From NCBI GenBank assembly GCA_030841105.1, contig JAVEDE010000038.1, forward strand, positions 1 to 64,000: a stretch of 64,000 nucleotides of DNA, given 5' to 3'. This document shows positions 17,261 to 25,500 of the stretch, in pieces. Both the position numbers and the translations under genes were made by a program. The stretch is from Pyrinomonadaceae bacterium. Lineage in GTDB: Bacteria > Acidobacteriota > Blastocatellia > Pyrinomonadales > Pyrinomonadaceae. The first letter of the stretch is position 1. Each line of letters opens with the position of its first letter. The notes under the pieces are model-generated. The model searched no databases and was not told the origin of the DNA. It saw only the letters and a program-made list of their open reading frames with translations.

Positions 17261-17296
17261 AAAACACGAACAGCCACCCCGAAGGATGGCTGTTCG
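17261..17296 (-). terminator. Terminator of the tRNA unit
   Basis: A perfect 10-bp stem (CGAACAGCCA at 17267-17276 with its complement at 17287-17296) is followed on the minus strand by GTGTTTTC. It lies 22 bases past the CCA end of tRNA-Asp. Confidence 0.75.
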
Positions 17297-17316
17297 CACC
17301 TGCTGTACCAGGATTT

Positions 17317-17398
<82 letters not shown>

Positions 17399-17456
17399 AA
17401 ACTTTTAAAACTCGAACCGCGCCGGGCGTCGAAGACTTACGGCAACTCGCCGCTAA

Positions 17457-17532
17457 TGGTAGGCACGGTGGGACTCGAACCCACAACCCCCGCCTTGTAA
17501 GGGCGGTCGTCTACCATTGACAGTACGTGCCT
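17457..17532 (-). tRNA. tRNA-Val (TAC), CCA encoded
   Basis: A 76-base cloverleaf: acceptor AGGCACG pairs with CGTGCCT, the anticodon stem CCGCC/GGCGG holds loop CTTACAA (anticodon TAC), the T arm is GTGGGTTCGAGTCCCAC, discriminator A, CCA encoded. The D arm pairs best (TGTC/GACG) only if three bases rather than two separate it from the acceptor stem, which is unusual. Upstream of tRNA-Asp on the same strand. Confidence 0.85.
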
Positions 17533-17775
17533 CTAGTGGAGACGCGCAAACGACGGCGGCCATCTCTCACCTTGAAAACGGATCGCGCACGCTCTCGCCC
17601 ATGACAGGCCAAGCACGCGCGCGCACCTCTTTGATCTCTTCTCACGCCCGCTTCAAAGACCGACGCTCCGTTTGAAATACAGACTCTAAAGTTTGTTGTT
17701 CCGAAGCGAGACTCATCCTAAAAGATGCCCTGCACGGTGTCAAGCAGAGCGGCCGCGCGCATGGCGCGGGCGAGT

Positions 17776-17970
17776 TTACAGCAGCCAGACGGGCAGCGCG
17801 GGTTCGGGTTCGCGTTTATTTGGAACCGAGTCGGCGCTGTCGCGTTCTTCCGAGGCGGGCGGGGGCGGCGCGGGCGGCTCGCGCTCCTCGTCGCCGTGCG
17901 CGCGTCGCCCCTTGAGCGGGTTGATGAGGACGGCTTCGACCTGATCGTCGAGTCTTCCGATGACGGACAT
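17776..17970 (-). CDS. Small hypothetical protein, 64 residues
   Basis: Starts MSVIGRLDDQVEAVLINPLK and continues into a Glu/Pro/Ala/Ser-rich, probably disordered tail ending LPVWLL. An AAAGGAG ribosome site lies seven bases before the ATG at 17970, a strong argument for translation and for this start over an upstream ATG. No family recognised. It sits alone between the tRNA pair and a divergent VWFA gene. Confidence 0.6.
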   Translation of the reverse strand: MSVIGRLDDQVEAVLINPLKGRRAHGDEEREPPAPPPPASEERDSADSVPNKREPEPALPVWLL

Positions 17971-18057
17971 CGTGTCGCTCCTTTCAGTCATCAAGGGTTT
18001 GCGGCTATATTTAGCTATCTTTAACCGTGCCGACTGTCCCCTGTGAAGTGTAAGTCT

Positions 18058-19344
18058 ATGCCGAAGCATCCCTCAAAGCAAAAACGCGCGCGGCGGGCGG
18101 CGTTGGCCTCGCTCATTCTCCCCCTGTTTGTTCTATTCGTCGCTGTCGTCGGACAACTCGCAGTCTCTCTCGCGCAGACGACGCAGACGCCGCAAGCTGC
18201 GCCGCGACAGCGACCGCGTCGCGTCGGCTCGACCCTGCCGCCGCCCACGCCCGCGCAAGTGACGCCGCGCCCGACGCCCGCCACGCCGCCCACAGCCGCC
18301 GAAGAGGTCGGCGAGGACGACGTGGTGCGCGTGGAGACGCAACTCGTCACCGTGCCCGTGACGGTGACGGATCGCACCGGGCGCACGCTCACGAACTTGC
18401 GCGCCGAAAACTTCGCCCTCTTTGAAGACGGTCGGCCGCAACGCGTCGCCAACTTCATCGCCACCGACGCGCCCTTCGAGGTCGCGCTCCTGCTTGATAC
18501 TTCCGGTTCGACGCGCGCCGAGGTCGGCCTCATCCGCCGCGCCGCCAACGTCTTCATAGACGCCCTGCGCCCCGGCGACCGCATCAGTATCCTTGCCTTC
18601 AACTCGCAGGAGGACGCAGGGACGAAACTCGCCACCGTCGAACTGATGACGCACCTGACAGACAACCGCGACGCGCTGCAACAGGCCATCGAGAACATCG
18701 GCGCGAGCAACGGCACGCCCTTCTACGACGCCCTCGAACGCGTCGCCAAGGAAGTCTTCCGCGAGCCGCCGCGCCCGGAGTTGCGCGGCCGGCGCGCGCT
18801 CGTCGCCCTCACCGACGGAGTTGATTCGACGAGCGAAGCCGACTTCGCAGACGCGCGCGCGCGCCTGCAACAGACGGGCACGCTCGCCTATTTCATACAG
18901 GTCAACACGGAGGAGTTCGTCGAAGAGCGTCTGATGAAAGACTGTCAGGACGACGGCCGCCTGAGTTTGTCGCGCGTCCAACTGCAACGCTACCGCAAAA
19001 TCTTCGACCCGCGCGCGGAGGCCGCCGACTACTCGAACTTCTGTCGCATGGGGCCGTTCGAGCGCATGCAGATCAGCCGCTCGCTCTACCAACTCGCCCG
19101 CCGCGAGATGCAGGAACTCGCGCGCGACTCCGGCGGCAAGACCTTCAACGCCGCCGACCTGCGCGACGCCCGCGCCGCCTTCGCCCAAGTCGCCTCAGAC
19201 ATCGGCAAGCAGTACAGCCTCGGCTACTACTCGACCAACAAGGCGCGCGACGGCGGCTTTCGCCAGATACGCGTCGAAGTGCGCGGCCTGCAACCGGGCG
19301 CGCAAGTCACCGCCCGCGAAGGCTACCAAGCCCCGAAGAGTTAG
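18058..19344 (+). CDS. Secreted VWFA-related (Acidobacterial-type) protein
   Basis: A 428-residue protein with an N-terminal signal/anchor (LASLILPLFVLFVAVVGQLAV), a Pro/Thr-rich linker, a conserved VETQLVTVPVTVTDRTGR lead-in, and a von Willebrand A domain with MIDAS motif DTSGSTR and later TDGVDSTS. It ends with the hallmark KQYSLGYYSTN...GAQVTAREGYQ module. This is the architecture called 'VWFA-related Acidobacterial domain', of unknown function. A GTG at 18043 is an alternative start. Two relatives lie at 24.5 and 31.8 kb. Confidence 0.9.
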   Translation: MPKHPSKQKRARRAALASLILPLFVLFVAVVGQLAVSLAQTTQTPQAAPRQRPRRVGSTLPPPTPAQVTPRPTPATPPTAAEEVGEDDVVRVETQLVTVPVTVTDRTGRTLTNLRAENFALFEDGRPQRVANFIATDAPFEVALLLDTSGSTRAEVGLIRRAANVFIDALRPGDRISILAFNSQEDAGTKLATVELMTHLTDNRDALQQAIENIGASNGTPFYDALERVAKEVFREPPRPELRGRRALVALTDGVDSTSEADFADARARLQQTGTLAYFIQVNTEEFVEERLMKDCQDDGRLSLSRVQLQRYRKIFDPRAEAADYSNFCRMGPFERMQISRSLYQLARREMQELARDSGGKTFNAADLRDARAAFAQVASDIGKQYSLGYYSTNKARDGGFRQIRVEVRGLQPGAQVTAREGYQAPKS

Positions 19345-19431
19345 ACGCCGCGCGGAACATCATTTATGCTTCGGGTGTCCGGAGTCTTGAACGGCCGCAC
19401 GAGTTTTCACGCCTCAAGCAACTACGTCTTA

Positions 19432-19469
19432 ATGAATCAACCTACTTCTTATGAATCAACCTACAACTT
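19432..19469 (+). repeat. 19-bp tandem duplication spanning the deoB start codon
   Basis: Copies 19432-19450 and 19451-19469 differ at two bases. Each begins ATGAATCAACCTAC. The upstream ATG is out of frame with deoB and opens a 13-codon frame that overlaps the deoB start and stops at 19473. Confidence 0.85.
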
Positions 19470-20638
19470 TTGATCGCATCGTCTTAATCGTCCTCGACAG
19501 TCTCGGCATGGGCGAGATGCCGGACGCCGCCGCGTGGGGCGACGCCGGGTCGGACACGCTCGGCCACATCTGCGCGTCGCGCGAGGTGCGCCTGCCTAAC
19601 CTGCAAGCGCTCGGACTCGGCAACGTCCGCCCGCTCGAACACGTGCCGCCCGCCGCGAGTCCGCGCGGCTCATACGGCCGCTGCGCCTTGCAGTCAAACG
19701 GCAAGGACACGACGACGGGGCATTGGGAGATGGCCGGGATCATTCTCGAAGAGGCGTTCCCCACCTATCCCGAAGGCTTCCCCGCGGACGTGCTCGCGCG
19801 CTTCGTCGCGGAGACGGGCGTGCCCGGCGTGCTCGGCAACTACCCCGCGTCAGGGACGGAGATCATCAAGGAACTCGGCGCGGAACACGTCCGCACGGGC
19901 AAGCCCATCATCTACACTTCCGCCGATTCCGTCTTCCAGATCGCCGCGCACGAAGAGGTGATCCCGGTCGAACGCCTCTACGAGATTTGCGAGGCGGCGC
20001 GCCGGATACTGCGCGGCGAGCACGAAGTCGGCCGTGTCATCGCGCGCCCCTTCACGGGCGCGACCGGCGCATTCACGCGCACCGAGAACCGTCACGACTA
20101 CGCCGTCCCGCCACCCCGCGAAAATCTGCTCGTCGCCTTAAGCGACGCCAAACTCGACGTGGTCTGCATCGGCAAGATCGCCTCCATCTACGATTCGCTC
20201 GGCGCGACGCAGGACTTGAAAGCCAAGAACAACGACCAGTCAATTGACCAGACCATCCGCGCCCTCGAAGACCGAAGCACGCGCGGTCTCATCTTCACCA
20301 ACCTCGTTGACTTCGACATGCTCTACGGCCACCGCCGCGACGTGGAAGGCTACGCCCGCGCCCTCGAACACTTCGACGCGCGTCTGCCCGAAATCGAAGC
20401 CGCGATGAGCGAGCGCGACCTCTTCATCCTCACCGCCGACCACGGCAACGACCCGACCTACCGCGGCACGGATCACACGCGCGAATACGTCCCGCTCCTC
20501 GCCTACGGGCAGCGCGCACGCGCGGGCGTCAACCTCGGCACGCGCCGCTCCCTCGCCGACATGGGTCAGACCGTCGCCGAAAATTTCCACCTCAAACTCG
20601 CGGCGGGCGAAAGTTTTCTGCGAGAAATATCTGCATAG
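19451..20638 (+). CDS. deoB: Phosphopentomutase
   Basis: DeoB interconverts ribose/deoxyribose 1-phosphate and 5-phosphate, linking nucleoside phosphorolysis to sugar catabolism. At 395 residues it has normal family length. Metal-binding and catalytic segments are visible: VLDSLGMGEMPDA at the N-terminus, SNGKDTTTGHWEM around the catalytic Thr, FTNLVDFDMLYGHRRD, and TADHGNDPT near the end. The start was chosen as the second ATG of a 19-bp duplication; the first is out of frame. Convergent with hpt across a heptamer element. Functionally it fits deoC and rpiB at 21.6-24.5 kb. Confidence 0.96.
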   Translation: MNQPTTFDRIVLIVLDSLGMGEMPDAAAWGDAGSDTLGHICASREVRLPNLQALGLGNVRPLEHVPPAASPRGSYGRCALQSNGKDTTTGHWEMAGIILEEAFPTYPEGFPADVLARFVAETGVPGVLGNYPASGTEIIKELGAEHVRTGKPIIYTSADSVFQIAAHEEVIPVERLYEICEAARRILRGEHEVGRVIARPFTGATGAFTRTENRHDYAVPPPRENLLVALSDAKLDVVCIGKIASIYDSLGATQDLKAKNNDQSIDQTIRALEDRSTRGLIFTNLVDFDMLYGHRRDVEGYARALEHFDARLPEIEAAMSERDLFILTADHGNDPTYRGTDHTREYVPLLAYGQRARAGVNLGTRRSLADMGQTVAENFHLKLAAGESFLREISA

Positions 20639-20753
20639 TGACGAGTGACAGGTGACAAGAAAAGCAGTGATAAGTGACAGGTGACAAGTGACAAGTTAAA
20701 AAACTAGAACTTGTCTTCAACTTGTCACTTGTCACCTGTCACTTATCACTGCT
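20637..20753. repeat. Heptamer palindromic element 2 (deoB/hpt convergent gap)
   Basis: Arms are tandem TGACAAG/TGACAGG/TGATAAG units. 20663-20697 and 20719-20753 are perfect 35-base inverse complements around a 21-base centre beginning aaaaaactag. The element starts in the deoB stop codon and its right arm encodes the last residues and TGA stop of hpt. Confidence 0.85.
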
Positions 20754-21315
20754 TCGAAGGGTCTTTGATGACGGCGATGTAGGGGAGGTTGCGGTAGCGT
20801 TCGGCGAAGTCGAGGCCGTAGCCGACGACGAAGGCGTCGGGGATGGTGAAGCCGAGATAATCAATCTGCACTTCGCGCAGCCGCCGCTCCTGCTTGTTGA
20901 GCAGCGCGGCGAGTTTGACGCTCGATGCGCCGCGCGAATGTAGATTCGCCATCAAGTAGGAGAGCGTCAGCCCAGTGTCAACGATGTCTTCGACGATGAG
21001 GATGTCGCGCCCCTCGATGGGCACGTCCAAGTCCTTCACGATCTTGACCTCGCCCGACGAGCGCGTGGACTCGCCGTAACTCGAAATCGCCATGAACTCG
21101 ACGCCGACGTGCATGTCAATCGCGCGCATCAGATCGCCGAGGAAGATGAACGCGCCTTTGAGGACGCCGAGCAAGAGCGGGTTGCGCCCCGCGTAGTCGC
21201 GCGCGATCTCCGCGCCGATTTCGCTGACGCGCGTCTGAATCTGTTCGGCGCTGAACATCGGTTCGAGGTTGTCGTTGGTGAACTCGCTGGGGACGGGAGC
21301 GGCTGAAGCTGACAA
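20746..21315 (-). CDS. hpt: Hypoxanthine phosphoribosyltransferase
   Basis: Purine salvage enzyme joining PRPP to hypoxanthine/guanine. The 189-residue protein has the flexible-loop segment (FMAISSYGESTRSSGEVKI), the PRPP-binding motif DILIVEDIVDTGLTL, and the C-terminal base-binding region PDAFVVGYGLDF. The last two codons and the stop come from the heptamer element. It faces deoB and shares an upstream region with the rpiB group. Confidence 0.96.
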   Translation of the reverse strand: MSASAAPVPSEFTNDNLEPMFSAEQIQTRVSEIGAEIARDYAGRNPLLLGVLKGAFIFLGDLMRAIDMHVGVEFMAISSYGESTRSSGEVKIVKDLDVPIEGRDILIVEDIVDTGLTLSYLMANLHSRGASSVKLAALLNKQERRLREVQIDYLGFTIPDAFVVGYGLDFAERYRNLPYIAVIKDPSKQ

Positions 21316-21536
21316 GGGCGGCCTCCTCGTGTCTACGGCATAGATTGCGGAAAATGTTGGAGCTTAAAAGTGTGAACCGGGGGCGACGCCGTTTGCGCGC
21401 GCGCCGCTTAGTGCGACATACTAAAGTAGCCGCTCGCCGCAGGTCAACGAGGTCTCGAATGATGAGCCGTCAGCCGTCGAGAGGCACACGCTTGCGCCGT
21501 TTGATGGCACATAGTTGACCGGGGAAAACTGTTCGA

Positions 21537-21622
21537 CTGCTGATCGTCGAGAGTTGCTTGCTGATGGTTGGTCGCTGATTTACTGACCGCTGATCGTTGG
21601 ACGCTGATAACTGATCGCTAAC
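21537..21622. repeat. Heptamer repeat tract upstream of rpiB
   Basis: A run of CGCTGAT/CGTTGGA/AACTGAT-type 7-mers ends two bases before the rpiB start codon. A weaker related stretch (GATGAGCCGTCAGCC) lies near 21460. The 309-base gap 21316-21624 between hpt and rpiB otherwise holds nothing recognisable. No ribosome site precedes the rpiB ATG. Confidence 0.5.
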
Positions 21623-21624
21623 TT

Positions 21625-22476
21625 ATGCCCGAAGAAGAAGAATCAACACGCGACCGAGTCCGCGCCCTCGTGCGCGAGGTGCTCAACAACGCGCTGCCCG
21701 AAGAGGAGAGCGAGGGCGCATCTCAAATCGCGTCGCCTTCAACTTCCGACGCGCCGCCCGCCAAAGCGACGAACGCGCCGCCGCCTCCGTCACCGCCGCG
21801 CCCCGCTGCCAAAGCGACGGCGGCGAGTGTGTCGGACGAGCAGCCCATCGCGCGCGACGAATCCTCGAAGACGGTCATCACCGAGGCGGACGTGCGCGGC
21901 CTCGAACGTGGCGCGCGACTGCGCGTCGCAGAGGGCGCGCGACTCACCCCGCTCGCCGCCGACATCGTGCGCGAGCAGGGCATCGAACTCGTCCGTCGCG
22001 CCCCGCGCCGCGGCTCGCGCGAGAGCAAGTCAGTCGGCGTCGGCGCGGATCACGGCGGCTACCCTTTGAAAGAGGAACTCAAAACTTACCTCGCCGAACT
22101 CGGCCACCGCGTCCGCGACTTTGGCACGAACTCGACCGACGCCGTGGACTACCCGGACTTCGCGCACGCGGTCGCACGCGCCGTCGCCGACGGCGAATGC
22201 GACCTCGGCATCGTCATTGACGGCGCGGGCGTCGGCTCGGCGATGACGGCCAACAAAGTGCCGGGCGTGCGCGCCGCCGCCTGCTACTCCGTCAAAGTCG
22301 CCGTCAACTCGCGCGAGCACAACGACGCCAATGTGCTCACGCTCGGCAGTGGCACGATCAACTCCGCCGAGATGCGCGAGATCGTCTCCGCGTGGCTCGC
22401 CACGGAGATGACGGAGGAGCGACACCGCAAGCGCGTGGCGAAGATCACTGCGGTCGAGCGTCAGTACCGCGTGTGA
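21625..22476 (+). CDS. rpiB: RpiB/LacAB-family sugar-phosphate isomerase with N-terminal extension
   Basis: RpiB converts ribose 5-phosphate to ribulose 5-phosphate. The C-terminal ~145 residues match RpiB (VGVGADHGGYPLKEELKTYL, VDYPDFAHAVARAV, NDANVLTLG), with H143 of the DHGG motif present. The active-site Cys of CGTG is replaced: the segment reads GIVIDGAGVGSAM with D199. The N-terminus adds ~140 residues: an amphipathic helix (RDRVRALVREVLNNALPEE), a Pro/Ala linker, and a RGARLRVAEGARLTPLA segment resembling the opening of EutT. Helix plus linker looks like a microcompartment encapsulation peptide; inference only. The zeta-like kinase gene starts six bases downstream. Confidence 0.85.
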   Translation: MPEEEESTRDRVRALVREVLNNALPEEESEGASQIASPSTSDAPPAKATNAPPPPSPPRPAAKATAASVSDEQPIARDESSKTVITEADVRGLERGARLRVAEGARLTPLAADIVREQGIELVRRAPRRGSRESKSVGVGADHGGYPLKEELKTYLAELGHRVRDFGTNSTDAVDYPDFAHAVARAVADGECDLGIVIDGAGVGSAMTANKVPGVRAAACYSVKVAVNSREHNDANVLTLGSGTINSAEMREIVSAWLATEMTEERHRKRVAKITAVERQYRV

Positions 22477-22482
22477 AGTCCG

Positions 22483-23091
22483 ATGGCAGTAATGTCAGGT
22501 GCGCCGCCGACATCATCCCCGCAAGTCTTCATCATCGCCGGGCCGAACGGGGCGGGGAAGTCAACGCTCGCGCCGTATCTGTTGCGCGACACGTTCGGCG
22601 TGGGCGAGTTCGTCAACGCCGACACCATCGCGCTCGGTCTCTCGGCCTTCAGCCCCGAAAGCGTGACCTTCGAGGCCGGGCGCATCATGCTCTCGCGCCT
22701 CGCAGACCTCGCTCGCGCGCGCCAGAGTTTCGCCTTCGAGACGACGCTCGCCACGCGCTCTTACGCCTCGTTCGTCGCACGCCTGCGTCGCGAGGGTTAC
22801 GAATTTCAACTGCTCTACCTCACCCTGCGCAGCCCCGAACTCGCCGTCGAGCGCGTGCGTTCGCGCGTGCGTCTCGGCGGCCACGGCGTTCCCCCGGCCG
22901 TCGTCCACCGGCGCTTCCTCGGCGGCGCACGCAACTTCTTCCGGCTCTACCGCCCACTAGCCGATACGTGGGGAATATACGATAATTCCACCCTCGACGC
23001 GCCGCGCCCCGTCGCCGTCGGCCGTCGTGACGAATACACGAAAGTACTCCAACCGGATTTATGGCAGGAGTTCCAGAGACGTTCCCTATGA
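22483..23091 (+). CDS. Zeta-toxin-like P-loop kinase (COG4185 type)
   Basis: A 202-residue ATPase: IIAGPNGAGKSTLAPYLL (Walker A, ~residues 17-34), FVNADTIALGLSAF, SFAFETTLATRSY, and an Arg-rich lid (RVRSRVRLGGHGVPPAVV). This is the pattern of zeta-toxin-like kinases, some of which phosphorylate UDP-N-acetylglucosamine; many relatives are uncharacterised. An ATG at 22492 is an alternative start. Its stop overlaps the start of a small gene (ATGA), a common toxin-antitoxin-like layout, with the small partner downstream. It lies between rpiB and deoC, breaking up the sugar genes. Confidence 0.85.
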   Translation: MAVMSGAPPTSSPQVFIIAGPNGAGKSTLAPYLLRDTFGVGEFVNADTIALGLSAFSPESVTFEAGRIMLSRLADLARARQSFAFETTLATRSYASFVARLRREGYEFQLLYLTLRSPELAVERVRSRVRLGGHGVPPAVVHRRFLGGARNFFRLYRPLADTWGIYDNSTLDAPRPVAVGRRDEYTKVLQPDLWQEFQRRSL

Positions 23092-23270
23092 GAGACAAAC
23101 ACACCAGCCCGGCCAAGATGTCCGACGAGACCAAATCAATCGAACATGCCATGCGCCGCGCCGTGCGCCAAGCCCTGCTCACGCACAAACGCGCGGGCAA
23201 CACCGTCGCCGCTTGGAAGGATGGACGCGTGGTCTTAGTCGCGGCCGAAAAGATTGCGGTTGATAAATAG
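23088..23270 (+). CDS. Small partner protein of the zeta-like kinase
   Basis: A 60-residue protein whose ATG overlaps the kinase stop by four bases. After a basic helix (IEHAMRRAVRQALLTHKRAG) comes NTVAAWKDGRVVLVAAEKI, the G-N-x-hydrophobic-AxWxDGKVV pattern of small proteins that accompany COG4185-type kinases in many genomes. It may be an antitoxin or modulator; inferred from pairing. A start at 23061 is possible but overlaps the kinase. Confidence 0.65.
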   Translation: MRDKHTSPAKMSDETKSIEHAMRRAVRQALLTHKRAGNTVAAWKDGRVVLVAAEKIAVDK

Positions 23271-23297
23271 CGGGACAGTTGATCTAAACCAGTAGTA

Positions 23298-23510
23298 ATG
23301 CACAAGTATGAAATCATCATCTACTGGAGCAACGAAGATGAACTCTTCGTCGCCGAAGTTCCCGAACTTCCCGGCTGCATAGCGCACGGCGACACTCAGG
23401 CGACCGCTCTCGCGAACGCCAACGATGCGATCCAGCTATGGATAGACACAGCAGAAGAGTTCGGTGATCCCATCCCTGAAGCGAAGGGTCAACGTTTAAT
23501 GCTCGCCTAG
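23298..23510 (+). CDS. HicB-like antitoxin-type protein (no HicA adjacent)
   Basis: 70 residues: MHKYEIIIYWSNEDELFVAE, then VPELPGCIAHGDTQATALAN and NDAIQLWIDTAEEFGDPIPE. This is the partially degraded RNase H fold of HicB. The C-terminal DNA-binding domain is absent. No HicA toxin frame (about 60-80 residues) was found on either side, so it is an orphan here. Part of the small toxin-antitoxin-like island between rpiB and deoC. Confidence 0.85.
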   Translation: MHKYEIIIYWSNEDELFVAEVPELPGCIAHGDTQATALANANDAIQLWIDTAEEFGDPIPEAKGQRLMLA

Positions 23511-23564
23511 CACTTTTGATATTGGGCGATTAACTGAGAACAATAATGCGGAGAACGCAAGCGA

Positions 23565-24476
23565 ATGGCATATTCAAATAACGGCGATTTGGAGCACCTC
23601 GTCGAGCAGATAACCGACGTGATCGTCGCGCGGCTGAACGGTGACGCGGAGGAGCAGGCGGCGTTGTGCGGGTGCGGGTCGGCCTGTTTCAACCGCTGCC
23701 CGGAGCGCATGCAGCGGGTGGTGGACGCGGGCGCGGCGCGCATCGGGTTGGTCTTGGGCGAGACGGCTTCGGCGCGCGACTGGTCGAGTCTGGTGGATCA
23801 CACTTTGTTGAAGCCGGAGGCGAGCGAGTCGGACATCGAGCGCCTGTGCGGCGAGGCGGCCGAGTTTCATTTCGCGAGCGTGTGCGTGAACCCGACGTGG
23901 GTGCGCGCGTCGGCCTGTCACCTGCGCGGGACGGGCGTGGTGGTCTGCACGGTCGTCGGCTTCCCGCTCGGCGCGACGCTCTCCGACGTGAAGGCGTATG
24001 AGACGCGGCGCGCGATCTTCGACGGCGCGCGCGAGGTGGACATGGTGATCAACGTCGGCGCGCTCAAGAGCGGCGACGATTGCGCGGTGGAGTATGACAT
24101 CCGGCAGGTTGTGGAGGCGGCGCACGAGCAGGGCGTGCTGGTGAAGGTGATCATCGAGGCCGCTTTGTTGACGGACGAGGAGAAGGTGCGCGCGTGTCTC
24201 GCGGCAAAGCGCGCGGGCGCGGATTTCGTCAAGACTTCGACGGGCTTCGCGAAGGGCGGCGCGACGGTGGCCGACGTGGCGTTGATGCGCCGCACGGTGG
24301 GTCAGGAGATGGGTGTGAAGGCGGCGGGCGGCGTCAAGGGTCTGGACGATGCGCGGGCGATGGTCGAGGCGGGTGCGACGCGGCTCGGAGCGAGCGTCGG
24401 CGTGAAGATCGCGCAGGAGGCTTCGGGCATGCGGACGGCGACTGCGGCGGCGGCAACAGGAGGCGGCGGCTACTGA
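23565..24476 (+). CDS. deoC: Deoxyribose-phosphate aldolase with N-terminal extension
   Basis: DeoC cleaves 2-deoxyribose 5-phosphate to glyceraldehyde 3-phosphate and acetaldehyde. The core (residues ~68-290) is complete: [66 protein letters not shown] and the Schiff-base Lys223 in DFVKTSTGF. About 65 extra N-terminal residues hold a predicted amphipathic helix ([18 protein letters not shown]) and a Cys-rich patch ([11 protein letters not shown]). Such helices are typical of microcompartment cargo. With deoB and rpiB it forms a deoxynucleoside/pentose phosphate route. The next gene starts four bases downstream. Confidence 0.94.
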   Translation: MAYSNNGDLEHLVEQITDVIVARLNGDAEEQAALCGCGSACFNRCPERMQRVVDAGAARIGLVLGETASARDWSSLVDHTLLKPEASESDIERLCGEAAEFHFASVCVNPTWVRASACHLRGTGVVVCTVVGFPLGATLSDVKAYETRRAIFDGAREVDMVINVGALKSGDDCAVEYDIRQVVEAAHEQGVLVKVIIEAALLTDEEKVRACLAAKRAGADFVKTSTGFAKGGATVADVALMRRTVGQEMGVKAAGGVKGLDDARAMVEAGATRLGASVGVKIAQEASGMRTATAAAATGGGGY

Positions 24477-24480
24477 GTTG

Positions 24481-25497
24481 ATGCGAGGAACTTTTACGCC
24501 CGGTCGCCGGAGGCGGCGCGCGATGCGCGTGCGCTTGGCCTGTACGCTTGGCGTCGGCCTGAGCCTCTGGCTGGCGACGTCGCACGCGGCCGCCCCGAAA
24601 GGACAGGAACAGAACCCGCCGAGCGCACCCGCCGCCGCATCAGCAGTCGCTCTCACTAACGTCTTGTTCAACGTCAGCGACGCTAACGATCAACCCGTCA
24701 CTTCGCTGAGACAGGAAGATGTGCGCGTGTCGGAGGACGGCGTAGCACAGGCCGTCAAGTCGTTCGCGCCGCAAGCGGACATGGCGTTGTCGGCCGTCAT
24801 CGCCATTGACAACAGTATGTCGCAGGAACGCTTGCTGCCCGCGACGCGCAAAGTGGCGCAGGCGCTCGTCCCTTACCTGCTGCGCACGCCGAAAGATCAC
24901 GCCGCCGTTGTCGCCTTCGCGAAGGAGACCGTGCTCGAACAGGATTTCACCGGCAACCCTGAGCGTCTGGCGAAAGCGATTGAGGGTGTCAGTGTCTTGC
25001 CGCTCGGCACTATCGGGATCATAGAGGGCGGCTCGACCTCACTGCGCGACGCCCTGTGGGTTATCGGCAACGACCTGCTCCCGCAAACCCCGCCCGAAAC
25101 GCGCCGCGTGCTGATCCTGATCACCGACGGGGCGGACACTTCGAGCGAGAAGAAAATGCGCGAAGCCACCGACAGCATCTTGAAAGCCGCGTGTGTGATA
25201 TACGTGCTCGGCGTGGGCGACAAGTACTACAGCGACGTCAACAAAAAGGTGTTGCGCGAGTTGGCGGAGCGCACGGGCGGACGCGCCTACTTCCCGCGCA
25301 AGGGCGACAAACTGCACCCGATGTTCGCGCAGATGCGAAGCGACCTGAGCACGCAATACCGCGTCGCTTACGCGACCCCCGCAGGCAAAGGCGGCAAGGA
25401 TGTCTTACGCAAACTGAAGATCGAGATCGTCAATCCTGAGTTGCGCAAGCGCAACTTGCGAGTCACCTACCCGCAAGGTTATTTCCCTTCAACCTGA
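24481..25497 (+). CDS. Secreted VWFA-related (Acidobacterial-type) protein
   Basis: A 338-residue protein with an Arg-rich start and signal peptide (VRLACTLGVGLSLWLATSHA), the lead-in VLFNVSDANDQPVTSLRQED, a VWA domain (IAIDNSMSQ as a MIDAS-like motif, then ITDGADTSSEKK) and the C-terminal LSTQYRVAYATP module. The MIDAS reads DNSMS rather than DTSGS but keeps the metal-site pattern. The start lies four bases after deoC, so they are probably co-transcribed. A later Met (24523) would give a shorter signal peptide. Confidence 0.88.
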   Translation: MRGTFTPGRRRRRAMRVRLACTLGVGLSLWLATSHAAAPKGQEQNPPSAPAAASAVALTNVLFNVSDANDQPVTSLRQEDVRVSEDGVAQAVKSFAPQADMALSAVIAIDNSMSQERLLPATRKVAQALVPYLLRTPKDHAAVVAFAKETVLEQDFTGNPERLAKAIEGVSVLPLGTIGIIEGGSTSLRDALWVIGNDLLPQTPPETRRVLILITDGADTSSEKKMREATDSILKAACVIYVLGVGDKYYSDVNKKVLRELAERTGGRAYFPRKGDKLHPMFAQMRSDLSTQYRVAYATPAGKGGKDVLRKLKIEIVNPELRKRNLRVTYPQGYFPST

Positions 25498-25500
25498 TTC

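Noticed and set aside
20637..20753. Transposon terminal inverted repeats (MITE)
   Set aside because: No target-site duplication, no unique terminal motif, and arms are pure tandem heptamers that differ between elements.
21495..21525. Sigma-54 promoter (TGGCACATAGTTGACC)
   Set aside because: The spacing to the -12 element is one base short and the GC pair is missing.
23088..23270. HicA toxin for the HicB-like gene
   Set aside because: The sequence lacks the HicA double-stranded RNA-binding fold pattern and catalytic His, and it matches partners of COG4185 kinases better.
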